A stretch of DNA of 64,000 nucleotides from an uncultured bacterium (GCA_949300025.1 CASGCS010000020.1:1-64000); one strand, 5' to 3'. Counted from the first letter of the stretch, positions 24,189 to 32,681 are shown. Translations and numbers: made by a program. The notes: generated by a model not told the origin, from the letters alone.

Positions 24189-24191
24189 AAC

Positions 24192-25247
24192 ATGATAGCC
24201 AAAATACACAGCGGACAGGGATTCGCGGGACTGGTGGATTACGCCAACGACATCAAAAACAAGAAAGCAGACATCGTCGCTTCCGAGGGTGTGGACTTGA
24301 CATCAAACAAGTCCATTACGGCAAGTTTCAGCCTGCAGGCAAAAAGCCGCCCATCGTTGAAGAATTTTGTCGGACATATCTCTTTGAGTTTTGCACCGGA
24401 GGATGCGCCGAAACTCTCCAACAGACTGATGGCAGACATCGCAAAGGAATATCTGCAACGCATGGGCATCGTGAATACGCAGTACATCATTTCCCGACAT
24501 CACGACAAGCCACATCCCCATGTGCATATCGTTTACAATCGGGTGAATAATGACGGCAGCGCCATTCCCGGAGACCAAAACTTCAGGAAGTCGGCACGGA
24601 TAACCCAAGCCCTCACGAGAGAATACGGCCTGACTTTCGGCAAGGGCAAGAAGAAAGTGAACCGTGACCGGCTGAAGGGCAAGGATGTCATAAAATACAG
24701 GATCTATGATACGGTCAAAGGCGGGCTTGATGTATGTATTGATTGGAAAGAACTGAAGGACGGCTTGATAGCAGAAGGAATCTCCCTTGATTTCACATAC
24801 AAGACTGACGGCAGGATTAAAGGAGTGGTATTCACCTGTGACGACATTTCTTTCGGCGGCTACAGGATAGACCGCACCATGACATACAAGAACATTGACC
24901 GCAGGTTACAGACTAATCTGGAGGAATACAACCGTCTAATTGCCTCAATGGAGGAAAAACGACAAAGAAATATATCCAGCCATTCCGAAAATCAATCACA
25001 TGAAAAATCATCTGTTAGTGAAAACGAAACTGCTGATATGTCTGCCGGAATATCCGGAACAGGCGGAGCATCGGGAGGCGGCAGTTCGATAGTTGAGAAA
25101 ATCGCTGCTACGGCAATAGAAGTTACAGCCCAGCCGCATATGACTCCCGTGTCTGGCGGAGGTGGAGGCAGTAACAATGACCGGGGATGGAGGGACGAAT
25201 ATGAAGAGAAAGACAGGCAATATGTGCCGTATAGAAGGAGGCGATAA
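24192..25247 (+). CDS. MobP-family relaxase
   Basis: 351 residues. The metal-binding HUH motif is SRHHDKPHPHVHIVYNRV (about 101-118). The N-terminal GQGFAGLVDYAND segment is typical of the MobB/relaxase family of Bacteroides. The last 100 residues are Ser/Gly-rich and low complexity. It nicks oriT and pilots the strand during transfer driven by a helper conjugative element; no coupling protein or type IV secretion gene is in the window, so the element is mobilisable rather than self-transmissible. Confidence 0.88.
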   Translation: MIAKIHSGQGFAGLVDYANDIKNKKADIVASEGVDLTSNKSITASFSLQAKSRPSLKNFVGHISLSFAPEDAPKLSNRLMADIAKEYLQRMGIVNTQYIISRHHDKPHPHVHIVYNRVNNDGSAIPGDQNFRKSARITQALTREYGLTFGKGKKKVNRDRLKGKDVIKYRIYDTVKGGLDVCIDWKELKDGLIAEGISLDFTYKTDGRIKGVVFTCDDISFGGYRIDRTMTYKNIDRRLQTNLEEYNRLIASMEEKRQRNISSHSENQSHEKSSVSENETADMSAGISGTGGASGGGSSIVEKIAATAIEVTAQPHMTPVSGGGGGSNNDRGWRDEYEEKDRQYVPYRRRR

Positions 25248-25279
25248 TGTTTCATTTGTCTGAAATTTAATGATAATAT

Positions 25280-25310
25280 TAAACATCTGTCATAGTGTGG
25301 CGTATGTCAG
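25280..25310. promoter_or_regulatory. 31-bp palindromic operator, copy 3 (weaker)
   Basis: It matches the copy at 28134 at 21 of 31 positions, with the core GTCATA--GT-GGC and TATGT kept. The -7 box TATATTTG starts at 25314, 3 bp after it, the same spacing as in the other copies. Confidence 0.5.
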
Positions 25311-25328
25311 TCTTATATTTGCAAAATA

Positions 25329-25592
25329 ATGGCTCGCAGCAGTCATACGCCTGACATAGCCGGAAACTGGAATGGCGGCAGGCAAATTATTTTGCGTTTA
25401 AAGGATATGTTTGCTAATTTTGAAAGACATATTGACAAACACGGAGAGTGTAAGTTTATTCTCGTAAGCGAATCTGGACAATTCAACTGGAAGAGAATGA
25501 GCGGACATTTTCTCACGTCATATCCGTTTTCGGAATGGGCGTGGGACTGCTGCTTATTTTATTCCAGAGGCATTCCAGAGCCTGCTTACTAA
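25329..25592 (+). CDS. small hypothetical protein
   Basis: 87 residues; ATG at 25407 is another possible start, since the -7 box at 25314-25321 would place the transcript start almost on the ATG at 25329. Sequence is rich in aromatic residues with WAWDCCLF near the end. No family recognised. It is the first gene behind operator copy 3 and is followed by the UDG-like gene after 113 bp. Could be a fragment. Confidence 0.4.
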   Translation: MARSSHTPDIAGNWNGGRQIILRLKDMFANFERHIDKHGECKFILVSESGQFNWKRMSGHFLTSYPFSEWAWDCCLFYSRGIPEPAY

Positions 25593-25705
25593 AATAGGCT
25601 TCGGTGCCACGCTTTCTGCATATTGATAACACTGCTGTTCTGGTAACTGCAGCAAGATTTTTTTGCAAAGCCATGATTGTAAACGAAGTTTAACATAAGT
25701 TGAAA

Positions 25706-26386
25706 ATGGGAATAAAGAGATTTTTCAAGCCCTTCGTAGGTGCGAAGTACGAAACCGGTCTGTTCGGCAAAAAGGTTCTCGTCATCGGCGACAGTTTTTA
25801 TTGTAGCCATAGGGAATACTGCAAATATTTTCAGGATTGTACCGATATGGACAAAAAGGACAGCAGCAAGTATGATACTATGTGCCCATATTATGAACCA
25901 CAGAAGTTACATCTTTCAGATGCTCCTTCCGGAGAATTAGCAGAAATGTATGGAGTATATGAAAAGTTTGGAGATTTTTTGCATCGATATGTCGACGGAA
26001 GTAATAATGTCACAGTCTGGGATTATGTAGCATTTACCAATTATGTTCAGTTCTTCGTCCCTTCGGCCACTGCGCATAGCAGGTCTGCCGTGAGCGAGCG
26101 TGACTTTGAAGCATTCAAGGAAACTGTTATGGAGTTGCAGCCTGATGTAATCTTTGTTTGGGGAACCATTGCGGGAGAGGCAATAAGGAGGAATCGACAG
26201 GAAGTCTATGATTACGACAAACCTGAATTCCATGAAAAGGAGGGATATATCTGCCATTTAAGGCTCGATGATCTTAACAGAGAAGTCGTGATTATCAATA
26301 CCTATCATCCGAGCGCATGGGCCTATTGGAGTCAAGCTCTTCCTTCACTGAAAAAATATGCAGATGAAGTTCTTTTGACTAAATAA
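25706..26386 (+). CDS. uracil-DNA-glycosylase-superfamily-like protein
   Basis: 226 residues from ATG 25706. The layout resembles UDG-fold enzymes: strand KVLVIGDSFY (about 23-32) at the place of motif A, a Cys-rich insert (CSHREYCKYFQDC...MCPYY) that may bind metal, VWDYVAFTNYVQFFVP (about 99-114), the strand DVIFVWGTIAGEAI, and VIINTYHPSAWAYW (about 196-209) with the HPS motif of UDG motif B. No canonical GQDPY catalytic loop is present, so glycosylase activity is not proven. The Cys set could form an Fe-S cluster as in family 4 UDGs; this is inference. It is coupled to the next gene (TAATG). Confidence 0.55.
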   Translation: MGIKRFFKPFVGAKYETGLFGKKVLVIGDSFYCSHREYCKYFQDCTDMDKKDSSKYDTMCPYYEPQKLHLSDAPSGELAEMYGVYEKFGDFLHRYVDGSNNVTVWDYVAFTNYVQFFVPSATAHSRSAVSERDFEAFKETVMELQPDVIFVWGTIAGEAIRRNRQEVYDYDKPEFHEKEGYICHLRLDDLNREVVIINTYHPSAWAYWSQALPSLKKYADEVLLTK

Positions 26387-27801
26387 TGCTGAACAAAATA
26401 ATTGTAATGAAAAAATCGGGTCAGAATAAAATTATAATCGTAGCCGGTGCTCTGGTAGTTTTGGCTTGCTTTTTTGCAGTATATCTCAGGTTGTTTACGA
26501 ACAAGGAACTTTGGTATGAATCATTTGCGGCTATACTTGGCGTCATTATAACAGCCATAATCACATTATTGCTTCTCAAAGGACAGAGTAGCAATGATAT
26601 GGAAAAAGAACGCTCATCTAAAATTTTTGAAGAAAAACTTCGCATATATCAGGATTATCTTGCTACTTTGTGCAAAGTGCTTGAGACCAAAAGCAAAAAT
26701 ACTTCAGACGAGATTAATTTACGTCTAAAAAGACAGACGTCGTATCTTGCAATACACTGTGATTCCAAAAAAATGGTAGAAGTAAGTGCGGCAGTAAAAG
26801 AGTTGCTGGTAAGAGAGTGTGCGGACAGAAAACCGGAACAGAATCAGCAGAGAAGCAATGAGGATTTTGTATTGCGGGATTTGCTCAGAATTGTTAATGC
26901 ATTGGGTGAGGATTTATATGGCGATGACTATAAATTCGATGAGGATGACAAGAAGAAAATACTGAAAGATTTTCATGATGCTTATCTTGAGGTTGAGTCA
27001 ATGTCTTCTCCTGATATTGTCGGGGATGATGGAACTGTTTTATCGGCTCAAGTGTGCAAAGCCAACGACTTATCTTCTATTGATGGGCCTGATGTGTGGG
27101 AGATTGTCTCCGGCGAATGGAAAAAGAAAGGCTGGGTGCTGACAATGCCTGATGAAAAATTCGATGGTATCAGAATTGAAAACAGCGAGGGAAATCCTGG
27201 CGTCATAGATATAGGTTTTGAAAAAGGTCATTATTACATTGCTGCCCGTTATGAAGCGGATTCTGACTTTTCCAAGGCATTGAAATGGGAAAAAGGCGGT
27301 TATCGGTCTTATGGTATATGGTGGAATTATCTCCCTGAACCATATTATAGTAAAATATTGGAAGGAGAGTTTGGCCAACATTTTACAAAAGATGAAGACT
27401 TGCGCAGATATCTGACAGATTATATAGGCTATTTGATTGATGTATCAGTCAGTCATCACAGAACAGTTGGCTGGAAGCAGAAATTATTGGCAAAAGGACT
27501 TGACAGCAGCCGTTGGAAGATATTTATTTGGTACTGGAATACACTTGCTTGTGAATATGATAATGAAACAGAGGGCGTTCCATATATTGAAGCATTTGAA
27601 AAAGATGAGAAAGTATTAATTATGTTGTCAAACAGATGGAAGGATTCTGAAAAACTCCACTGTACATTGAAGCGTATCCAATGTGCGGATAAAGTAATAA
27701 ATACTGAAGGATGTGTAGCCTTGGACGAAATTGATACCATTGATGCTGGTGCGGTATCATCTCATGTGAAACAATGGGTTGCAAAACTTGAAAACAATTA
27801 A
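26386..27801 (+). CDS. membrane-anchored protein with large cytoplasmic domain
   Basis: 471 residues; an in-frame ATG at 26407 is possible. Two N-terminal hydrophobic segments (about 15-36 and 45-65) form a hairpin anchor. Residues 70-135 are helical and charged. The C-terminal 300 residues are unrecognised, with FGIWWNYL-like aromatic blocks (YGIWWNYLPEPYYSKILEG). The stop of the UDG-like gene overlaps its start, so the two proteins are probably made together. It may localise the UDG-like partner to the membrane or be a membrane effector; inference only. Confidence 0.6.
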   Translation: MLNKIIVMKKSGQNKIIIVAGALVVLACFFAVYLRLFTNKELWYESFAAILGVIITAIITLLLLKGQSSNDMEKERSSKIFEEKLRIYQDYLATLCKVLETKSKNTSDEINLRLKRQTSYLAIHCDSKKMVEVSAAVKELLVRECADRKPEQNQQRSNEDFVLRDLLRIVNALGEDLYGDDYKFDEDDKKKILKDFHDAYLEVESMSSPDIVGDDGTVLSAQVCKANDLSSIDGPDVWEIVSGEWKKKGWVLTMPDEKFDGIRIENSEGNPGVIDIGFEKGHYYIAARYEADSDFSKALKWEKGGYRSYGIWWNYLPEPYYSKILEGEFGQHFTKDEDLRRYLTDYIGYLIDVSVSHHRTVGWKQKLLAKGLDSSRWKIFIWYWNTLACEYDNETEGVPYIEAFEKDEKVLIMLSNRWKDSEKLHCTLKRIQCADKVINTEGCVALDEIDTIDAGAVSSHVKQWVAKLENN

Positions 27802-27823
27802 TTATCAATTAAACATTAAAATT

Positions 27824-28075
27824 ATGGCAAATTTTTATTGTGAATACTGCGGACAAAAATATTCCTCAGTAGCTTCTTTGACAAACAATAGTTGTCCTCG
27901 TCATCCTAATGGTCCAAATAAGGGGAAGCACAAACTTTACGAAGGAAGTGAAAAAAGCAAATATACTTGCAAGTATTGCGGACAAATGTATAACAATCTC
28001 TCTTCTTTGACGTTAAACAGCTGCCCCAAACATCCTAATGGTCCATATAAAGGCAAGCATTCTCCAGCATTATAG
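27824..28075 (+). CDS. small two-finger zinc-ribbon-like protein, second copy
   Basis: 83 residues, the same length as the protein at 172-423 and matching it almost throughout, including both C-x2-C ... C-x2-H knuckles and the repeated HPNGP-KGKH blocks. The start ATG 27824 is aligned with the paralogue. It follows the membrane protein gene by 22 bp and precedes operator copy 2. Function unknown. Confidence 0.7.
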   Translation: MANFYCEYCGQKYSSVASLTNNSCPRHPNGPNKGKHKLYEGSEKSKYTCKYCGQMYNNLSSLTLNSCPKHPNGPYKGKHSPAL

Positions 28076-28133
28076 ATTTTAATGTTGTAAACATTTCTGT
28101 TTACGGCCGGAACCGAACTTTTTCCTGAATACT

Positions 28134-28164
28134 CCCACCTGTGTCATAATATGGCATATGTGGG
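28134..28164. promoter_or_regulatory. 31-bp palindromic operator, copy 2 (best)
   Basis: CCCACCTGTGTCATA and TATGGCATATGTGGG pair at 12 of 15 positions around one central base. The -7 box TATTTTTG is at 28168-28175, 3 bp after the palindrome, and ATG 28194 follows. Confidence 0.7.
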
Positions 28165-28193
28165 GGTTATTTTTGCTTCAAAATATTCACATT

Positions 28194-29378
28194 ATGAAAA
28201 GAGTGACAGATTTATTACTGAATATCCGCAGCGTGTCTGATAAAATTCATCAGACTGAAGAGAGAGCCAAAACCAGAGGAGAGAGATTCAATATCTTTTC
28301 CATTCTGGGTGTGAATCATTATGAATTGGCTCATTCAACCATTATTGCGGAGTTCCTTAATCCTGATGGTTCTCACGGACAGGGAGACATTTTTTTGGAT
28401 GAATTCCTGAATGAAATTTTTTATTCTGTAAGTTGCAGATTCAGAAAACCGTGGGTGATGAAGTCCGGAGCTCCTTTCGACATATCTTCTGCCAAGGTTT
28501 ATACTGAATATGATACGGGCAACGGCAGGATTGACATTTTGATTAGAAATGAAGCCGGGCAGGCTGTAATCATTGAGAATAAACTGTATGCAGCCGACCA
28601 GCCTGAACAGTTGAAAAGATATGCAGAATTTGCTGAAAGACAGAATTGGGATTATTCTATCGTATATCTCACTCTTTACGGAGATGAGGCAAGTGCTCAA
28701 AGTGCAGAGGGGATAGATTATGTGCGCATCTCTTACAGCGATGAAATTATAAAGTGGTTGCAACGCTGTATTTGTAATACTGTAGACAAGCCTTTTCTCA
28801 GAGAGACATTCATTCAATATTCAAATCTTGTAAAAAAATTAACACATCGGAATATGGAAACAAAATTTACGGAAGAAGTAATAAAGGCAATGGTTGACAA
28901 TGCGGAAGCAGCTGCCATGATATGTAGTATGCAGCAGAAATATCGGGAGTATGTACAGGACAATATTCTACTTCCCAAGCTGAAGGAATTTGCAGATGAA
29001 TCGGGATTACAGTTTGCTTATGATTGGGAGATGAATGGGGAGAAGGGATTTTATTTCAGGAAAAAAGAGTGGAAAAACGCAGCCATCTGGTTTTATTCCG
29101 AAAACAGGACTTCTTGGTCAGGATTCTATATAACGATCATGAATGAATATCCAGACGTGCCGTTGACAACAAACAGGCAAGTACAGCTGCATTGTTTTGA
29201 CGGAAATTGTTCTGACTCTTATCCATTCGGATGGAAATATATGGAGCAGGGCTATTCTGAATGGGATATGGACACGCTTGCGGATATTGTAAACGGAAAG
29301 TTTATTGAATATGTAAAAGAGCAGACACTTGCAGTAATTAACGAGTTGGAAGAAAACTCCTGCTTTCAAAAGGGCTGA
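28194..29378 (+). CDS. PD-(D/E)XK nuclease-family protein
   Basis: 394 residues from ATG 28194; the promoter box at 28168-28175 excludes the in-frame start at 28158. The nuclease core is at about 105-140: TGNGRIDILIRNEAGQAVII then ENKLYAADQPEQLKRY, giving the Asp and E-x-K of the PD-(D/E)XK fold (PDDEXK_4 type). The N-terminal region (NIFSILGVNHYELAHS, AEFLNPDGSHGQGD) is also typical of that family. The C-terminal 180 residues hold aromatic blocks. A 40-bp piece of its 3' end survives at 7982-8053. The role is probably DNA cleavage in defence, under control of the operator just upstream. Confidence 0.8.
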   Translation: MKRVTDLLLNIRSVSDKIHQTEERAKTRGERFNIFSILGVNHYELAHSTIIAEFLNPDGSHGQGDIFLDEFLNEIFYSVSCRFRKPWVMKSGAPFDISSAKVYTEYDTGNGRIDILIRNEAGQAVIIENKLYAADQPEQLKRYAEFAERQNWDYSIVYLTLYGDEASAQSAEGIDYVRISYSDEIIKWLQRCICNTVDKPFLRETFIQYSNLVKKLTHRNMETKFTEEVIKAMVDNAEAAAMICSMQQKYREYVQDNILLPKLKEFADESGLQFAYDWEMNGEKGFYFRKKEWKNAAIWFYSENRTSWSGFYITIMNEYPDVPLTTNRQVQLHCFDGNCSDSYPFGWKYMEQGYSEWDMDTLADIVNGKFIEYVKEQTLAVINELEENSCFQKG

Positions 29379-29438
29379 AACTTCATTAAAGGAATTGCAG
29401 TCAGGAAGATTGTTTAACAAATTATAAATGTCATAGCT

Positions 29439-30350
29439 ATGGTAAAAGACTTGTTACGCAGATATATCTGGCTGGTAGATACGGTTTACAGAGCCGGAAG
29501 GCTGACTTTCGAGGAGATAAATGAGAGGTGGAGGCGTACGGATATGAGCGGAGGCGAAGATCTTCCGTTGAAGACATTCCACAACCACCGCCATGCAATA
29601 GCAGATATTTTCGGCATAGACATAGAGTGCAACAGGAAAGACGGCTATCATTACTATATTGAAAATGCCGATGACATAGAGAAAGGCGGTGTCAGGTCTT
29701 GGCTGCTCAATACCTTCGCCGTAAACAATCTTATAAATGAAAGCCATCATCTGAAACACCGTATCCTTTTCGAGGAAATACCATCCGGACAGAAGTTCCT
29801 GACTCCGATAATCGAGGCGATGAAAGAAGGTGTGTGCATTGAATTGGTTTATCGGAACTTCTGGCGGGAGTCTTCTTTTATCGTGGAAGTGGAGCCGTAT
29901 TGCGTGAAAGTATTCCGGCAAAGATGGTATATGCTGGCACATATGCCGGGTTCAGATAGCCTGCGTGTCTATTCTCTTGACAGGGTCGAGAGCCTGAACC
30001 TTACGGAAAATAAATCCGTTTTACCGAAAGATTTTGATGCGGAAGCATATTTCTACAATAGTTTCGGGATAATAGTCTATGACGGTTCTCCGGCTGAAAC
30101 CATAAAACTTAAAGTATATGACAGTAAAAGGAAATACTTCAGGACGCTTCCGCTACACCATTCGCAAAAAGAAGTGGAAATTTGCAGGGAATATTCCATA
30201 TTCGAGTATTTCATAGCCCCGACATTTGATTTTCAGCAGGAGATACTGTCGCACGGTGACGAGGTTGAAGTGCTTGCTCCGGAACATTTCCGCAGTGAGG
30301 TTGCAGAAATCGTCAGCATAATGGGGATCTATTACCAGGATAATAAATGA
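29439..30350 (+). CDS. WYL-domain transcriptional regulator, copy 2
   Basis: 303 residues. Same domain order as the protein at 9415: winged helix-turn-helix, WYL domain (IELVYRNFWRESSFIVEVEP, RVYSLDRVESL) and C-terminal WCX-like domain; most positions are identical between the two. The sequence just before the ATG is also conserved (GTTTAACAA ... AT-GCTATGG). It is 60 bp after the nuclease gene. Unlike copy 1 it is not followed by a PLD gene; the element ends about 110 bp later. It is the likely repressor of operators at 25280 and 28134. Confidence 0.85.
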   Translation: MVKDLLRRYIWLVDTVYRAGRLTFEEINERWRRTDMSGGEDLPLKTFHNHRHAIADIFGIDIECNRKDGYHYYIENADDIEKGGVRSWLLNTFAVNNLINESHHLKHRILFEEIPSGQKFLTPIIEAMKEGVCIELVYRNFWRESSFIVEVEPYCVKVFRQRWYMLAHMPGSDSLRVYSLDRVESLNLTENKSVLPKDFDAEAYFYNSFGIIVYDGSPAETIKLKVYDSKRKYFRTLPLHHSQKEVEICREYSIFEYFIAPTFDFQQEILSHGDEVEVLAPEHFRSEVAEIVSIMGIYYQDNK

Positions 30351-30381
30351 TTTTCATATATTCCATTTGTGCCATTTATAT

Positions 30382-30406
30382 AAAAATGCGGACAAATTGC
30401 GGACAC
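30382..30406 (+). repeat. 25-bp repeat near element right end
   Basis: Identical to 17832-17856; holds TGCGGACA-AAT-TGCGGACA. It lies 12 bp before the hairpin and 55 bp before the tRNA-Leu 3' end. Confidence 0.6.
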
Positions 30407-30418
30407 GAGACATAAAAT

Positions 30419-30459
30419 AAAATCTTCAAATGATTGATTGTAAATCATTTGAAGATTTT
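30419..30459. terminator. hairpin beside tRNA-Leu
   Basis: 17-bp perfect arms (30419-30435 with 30443-30459) with AAAATCTTCAAATGATT at left. It lies directly downstream of the tRNA on the minus strand and downstream of the WYL gene on the plus strand, so it can serve both. Confidence 0.7.
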
Positions 30460-30461
30460 TG

Positions 30462-30478
30462 GTAGTACCCAGAGCCGG
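30462..30478. other. attachment site inside tRNA-Leu 3' end (attR-like)
   Basis: GTAGTACCCAGAGCCGG overlaps the tRNA acceptor stem and T-arm 3' side; it is repeated with one mismatch at 17694-17710. Confidence 0.6.
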
Positions 30479-30547
30479 GGTCGAACCGGCACGGATTGCT
30501 CCACTGGTGTTTGAGACCAGCGCGTCTACCGATTCCGCCATCTGGGC
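30466..30547 (-). tRNA. tRNA-Leu(CAA)
   Basis: 82 nt. Acceptor arms GCCCAGA and TCTGGGT, T-loop GTTCGACCC, variable arm of class II length and an anticodon loop CTCAAAC giving CAA. CCA is not encoded. The minus-strand box TACCTTTG at 30595-30602 is its promoter. The element to the left is inserted at its 3' end and the gene is intact. Confidence 0.9.
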
Positions 30548-30670
30548 AAGTCCGCCTTTTTGCAAGGCGCATATAGTTAAGAACTATGAGTGCGCAAAGG
30601 TAGCAGTTTTTGCTGAATTATAAAATAAAATTCAAAAAACTCTGTTAACTTGCGCCAAATTTGTTGAGTC

Positions 30671-31411
30671 ATGAAAAAATCTCTTCAACTCATAGGAGAA
30701 TATTATCTGTTGATGCGGCAGGTTTTTCAAAAACCCGACAAAGGCAGAATCTTTTGGAAACAATATGCCATTGAGTCTCAAAAACTTATTTTGGATTCAA
30801 TTCCCATCATAGGCATAATTTCACTCTTTATAGGCGCGGTAATAGTCATCCAGACTGCAAACAATATGGGAAATCCCTTTATCCCGAAGATGTATGTCGG
30901 GTATATGGCGCGCGAGTGTCTGGTTCTGGAGTTCTGTTCCACAATGATTGCACTTGTGCTGGCGGGAAAAATTGGTTCAAACATAGCATCTGAAATCGGA
31001 AGCATGAGAATAACCGAACAGATAGACGCAATGGACATGATGGGCGTGAACTCGGCAAATTACCTTATTCTTCCTAAGGTGGCTGCATCGGTGACTCTCA
31101 GCCCTTTCCTCATGTTGATAAGTTTCGTGCTCGGGCTTATAGGCGGGGCGGCAATAGTGATATTTACAGGAATAATAACCTTCAGCCAATATATAGACGG
31201 ACTGCAGTTTGCCTTCAAGGTCTTTTACATTTATTACAGTATGATAAAGATGGCTGTGTTCGGTTTCATAATCACATCGGTTGCAGCCTTTTTCGGCTAC
31301 TATGCAACAGGCGGTTCGCTGGGGGTTGGGCGGTCGAGCACCAAAGCCATAGTGGTAAGCAGCGTGCTTATTCTTATTTTTGACCTTGTATTAACAGAAC
31401 TCATTTTGTAA
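30671..31411 (+). CDS. mlaE: MlaE-family ABC transporter permease
   Basis: 246 residues with about five or six membrane segments and the MlaE signature GSNIASEIGSMRITEQIDAMDMMGVN (about 102-127). The family moves phospholipid between outer and inner membranes. The stop overlaps the start of the ATPase gene (TAATG), so both subunits are coupled. The substrate-binding MlaD gene is not in this pair. Confidence 0.9.
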   Translation: MKKSLQLIGEYYLLMRQVFQKPDKGRIFWKQYAIESQKLILDSIPIIGIISLFIGAVIVIQTANNMGNPFIPKMYVGYMARECLVLEFCSTMIALVLAGKIGSNIASEIGSMRITEQIDAMDMMGVNSANYLILPKVAASVTLSPFLMLISFVLGLIGGAAIVIFTGIITFSQYIDGLQFAFKVFYIYYSMIKMAVFGFIITSVAAFFGYYATGGSLGVGRSSTKAIVVSSVLILIFDLVLTELIL

Positions 31412-32163
31412 TGATAAAGGCAAATCATCTATATAAATCGTTCGGCGGCAAAGCGGTGCTTTCAGATATTTCAATAGAGTACCGTCCGGGAGAGTGCTCC
31501 TTGATAATAGGGGCGAGCGGCTCAGGCAAGACTGTACTGCTCAAGACACTGGTAGGCCTGTACAAACCGGATGGGGGCGAAATCTGGTATGAAGACAAGC
31601 TTCTGACAGCCTTGGAGCCAAAAGCAAAAAAAGCGTTGCACAAGGAGATTGGAATGCTTTTTCAGGGCAGCGCCCTGTTCGATTTTGCAAATGTGGAGGA
31701 GAATGTGATGTTCCCCATGAACTTCTTTACAGACTGGAGCATGGAGCAGAAACTCGACAGAGTGAACTTTTGCCTGAAAAGGGTGAATCTTGAGAACGTA
31801 AATAAGAAAATGCCCTCTGAATTGAGCGGAGGAATGCAGAAAAGGGTGGGAATCGCGCGTGCGATTGCTCTCAATCCCAAATATCTCTTCTGCGATGAGC
31901 CGAACTCCGGGCTTGACCCGTCGACATCCATATTGATAGATAAATTGATTCAGGAAATCACTCAGGAGTACGGGATTACCACAGTAATAAACACCCATGA
32001 CATGAATTCTGTCCTGGAGATAGGAGACAAGGTGGGCTTTATCTACGAGGGAAGAAAACTGTGGGAGGGAAACAGCCGGGACATTCTGAAATCTGACTGC
32101 CGGGAACTCAACGACTTTGTCTTTGCATCCAAAATGGCCAAACTGCTCAAGAGTTACGTCTGA
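31411..32163 (+). CDS. mlaF: MlaF-family ABC transporter ATPase
   Basis: 250 residues. Walker A GASGSGKTVLLK (about 35-46), Q-loop GMLFQGSALFD, signature LSGGMQKRVGIARAIALNPK (about 143-162), Walker B YLFCDEPNSGLDP, and switch His in INTHDMNS. It drives the MlaE-like permease encoded directly upstream. Confidence 0.92.
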   Translation: MIKANHLYKSFGGKAVLSDISIEYRPGECSLIIGASGSGKTVLLKTLVGLYKPDGGEIWYEDKLLTALEPKAKKALHKEIGMLFQGSALFDFANVEENVMFPMNFFTDWSMEQKLDRVNFCLKRVNLENVNKKMPSELSGGMQKRVGIARAIALNPKYLFCDEPNSGLDPSTSILIDKLIQEITQEYGITTVINTHDMNSVLEIGDKVGFIYEGRKLWEGNSRDILKSDCRELNDFVFASKMAKLLKSYV

Positions 32164-32179
32164 TTCCGGTGTGTGTGGG

Positions 32180-32611
32180 CTATTCTATGCGCACTGTACG
32201 GCTGCCGTTCTCTTCAGGAGTTATGGTTACATGTACGTATCCGTCTGGAAGCAGCTCTTCTGCCTTTTCAGGCCACTCTACAAAGCAGAGCGCATCTGAG
32301 GTGAAATATTCGTCCAGCCCTATGTTCCTGGCTTCGGCAATGGAGTCTATTCTGTAAAAATCGAAATGATATATGGGGATGCCCTGCGCCGAGCGATATT
32401 CGTTTACAATGGTGAATGTGGGGCTGTTGACAATGTCCATTACTCCCAAAACCTTGCACAGTGCGGTTATGAAAGTTGTCTTTCCCGCCCCCATTGCGCC
32501 ATAAAATGCGAAAACGCCGCTCTTTATCTCCGGCGACTGCGAAACATATCTTATGAACTCTCCGGCGCACTTTTCAATGCTTTCTAAATTTTCTATCCTG
32601 AACTCTTTCAT
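32180..32611 (-). CDS. tsaE: tRNA threonylcarbamoyladenosine biosynthesis ATPase TsaE
   Basis: 143 residues from ATG 32611; longer in-frame codons extend into the promoter region of the divergent thioesterase gene. Walker A GAMGAGKTTFITALCKVLG (about 34-52), SPTFTIVNEY and YHFDFYRI (about 60-84) and FVEWPEKAEELLP are diagnostic of TsaE. It works with TsaB, TsaD and TsaC in t6A37 synthesis. Convergent with mlaF. Confidence 0.93.
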   Translation of the reverse strand: MKEFRIENLESIEKCAGEFIRYVSQSPEIKSGVFAFYGAMGAGKTTFITALCKVLGVMDIVNSPTFTIVNEYRSAQGIPIYHFDFYRIDSIAEARNIGLDEYFTSDALCFVEWPEKAEELLPDGYVHVTITPEENGSRTVRIE

Positions 32612-32681
32612 TGCAAAAAATGTGGAAACACAAAAATAATATTTTTTAATTTTGCCGAACCGACAGATATATTTAAAAATT

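Noticed and set aside
17694..30478. Prophage interpretation of the tRNA-Leu element
   Set aside because: No capsid, terminase, portal or tail genes; relaxase, MobC-like protein and oriT-like repeats point to a mobilisable element.
30332..30565. Minus-strand open frame of 77 codons
   Set aside because: It reads AQMAESVDALVSNTSGAIRA, the well-known false translation of a tRNA-Leu gene; the tRNA is the real feature.
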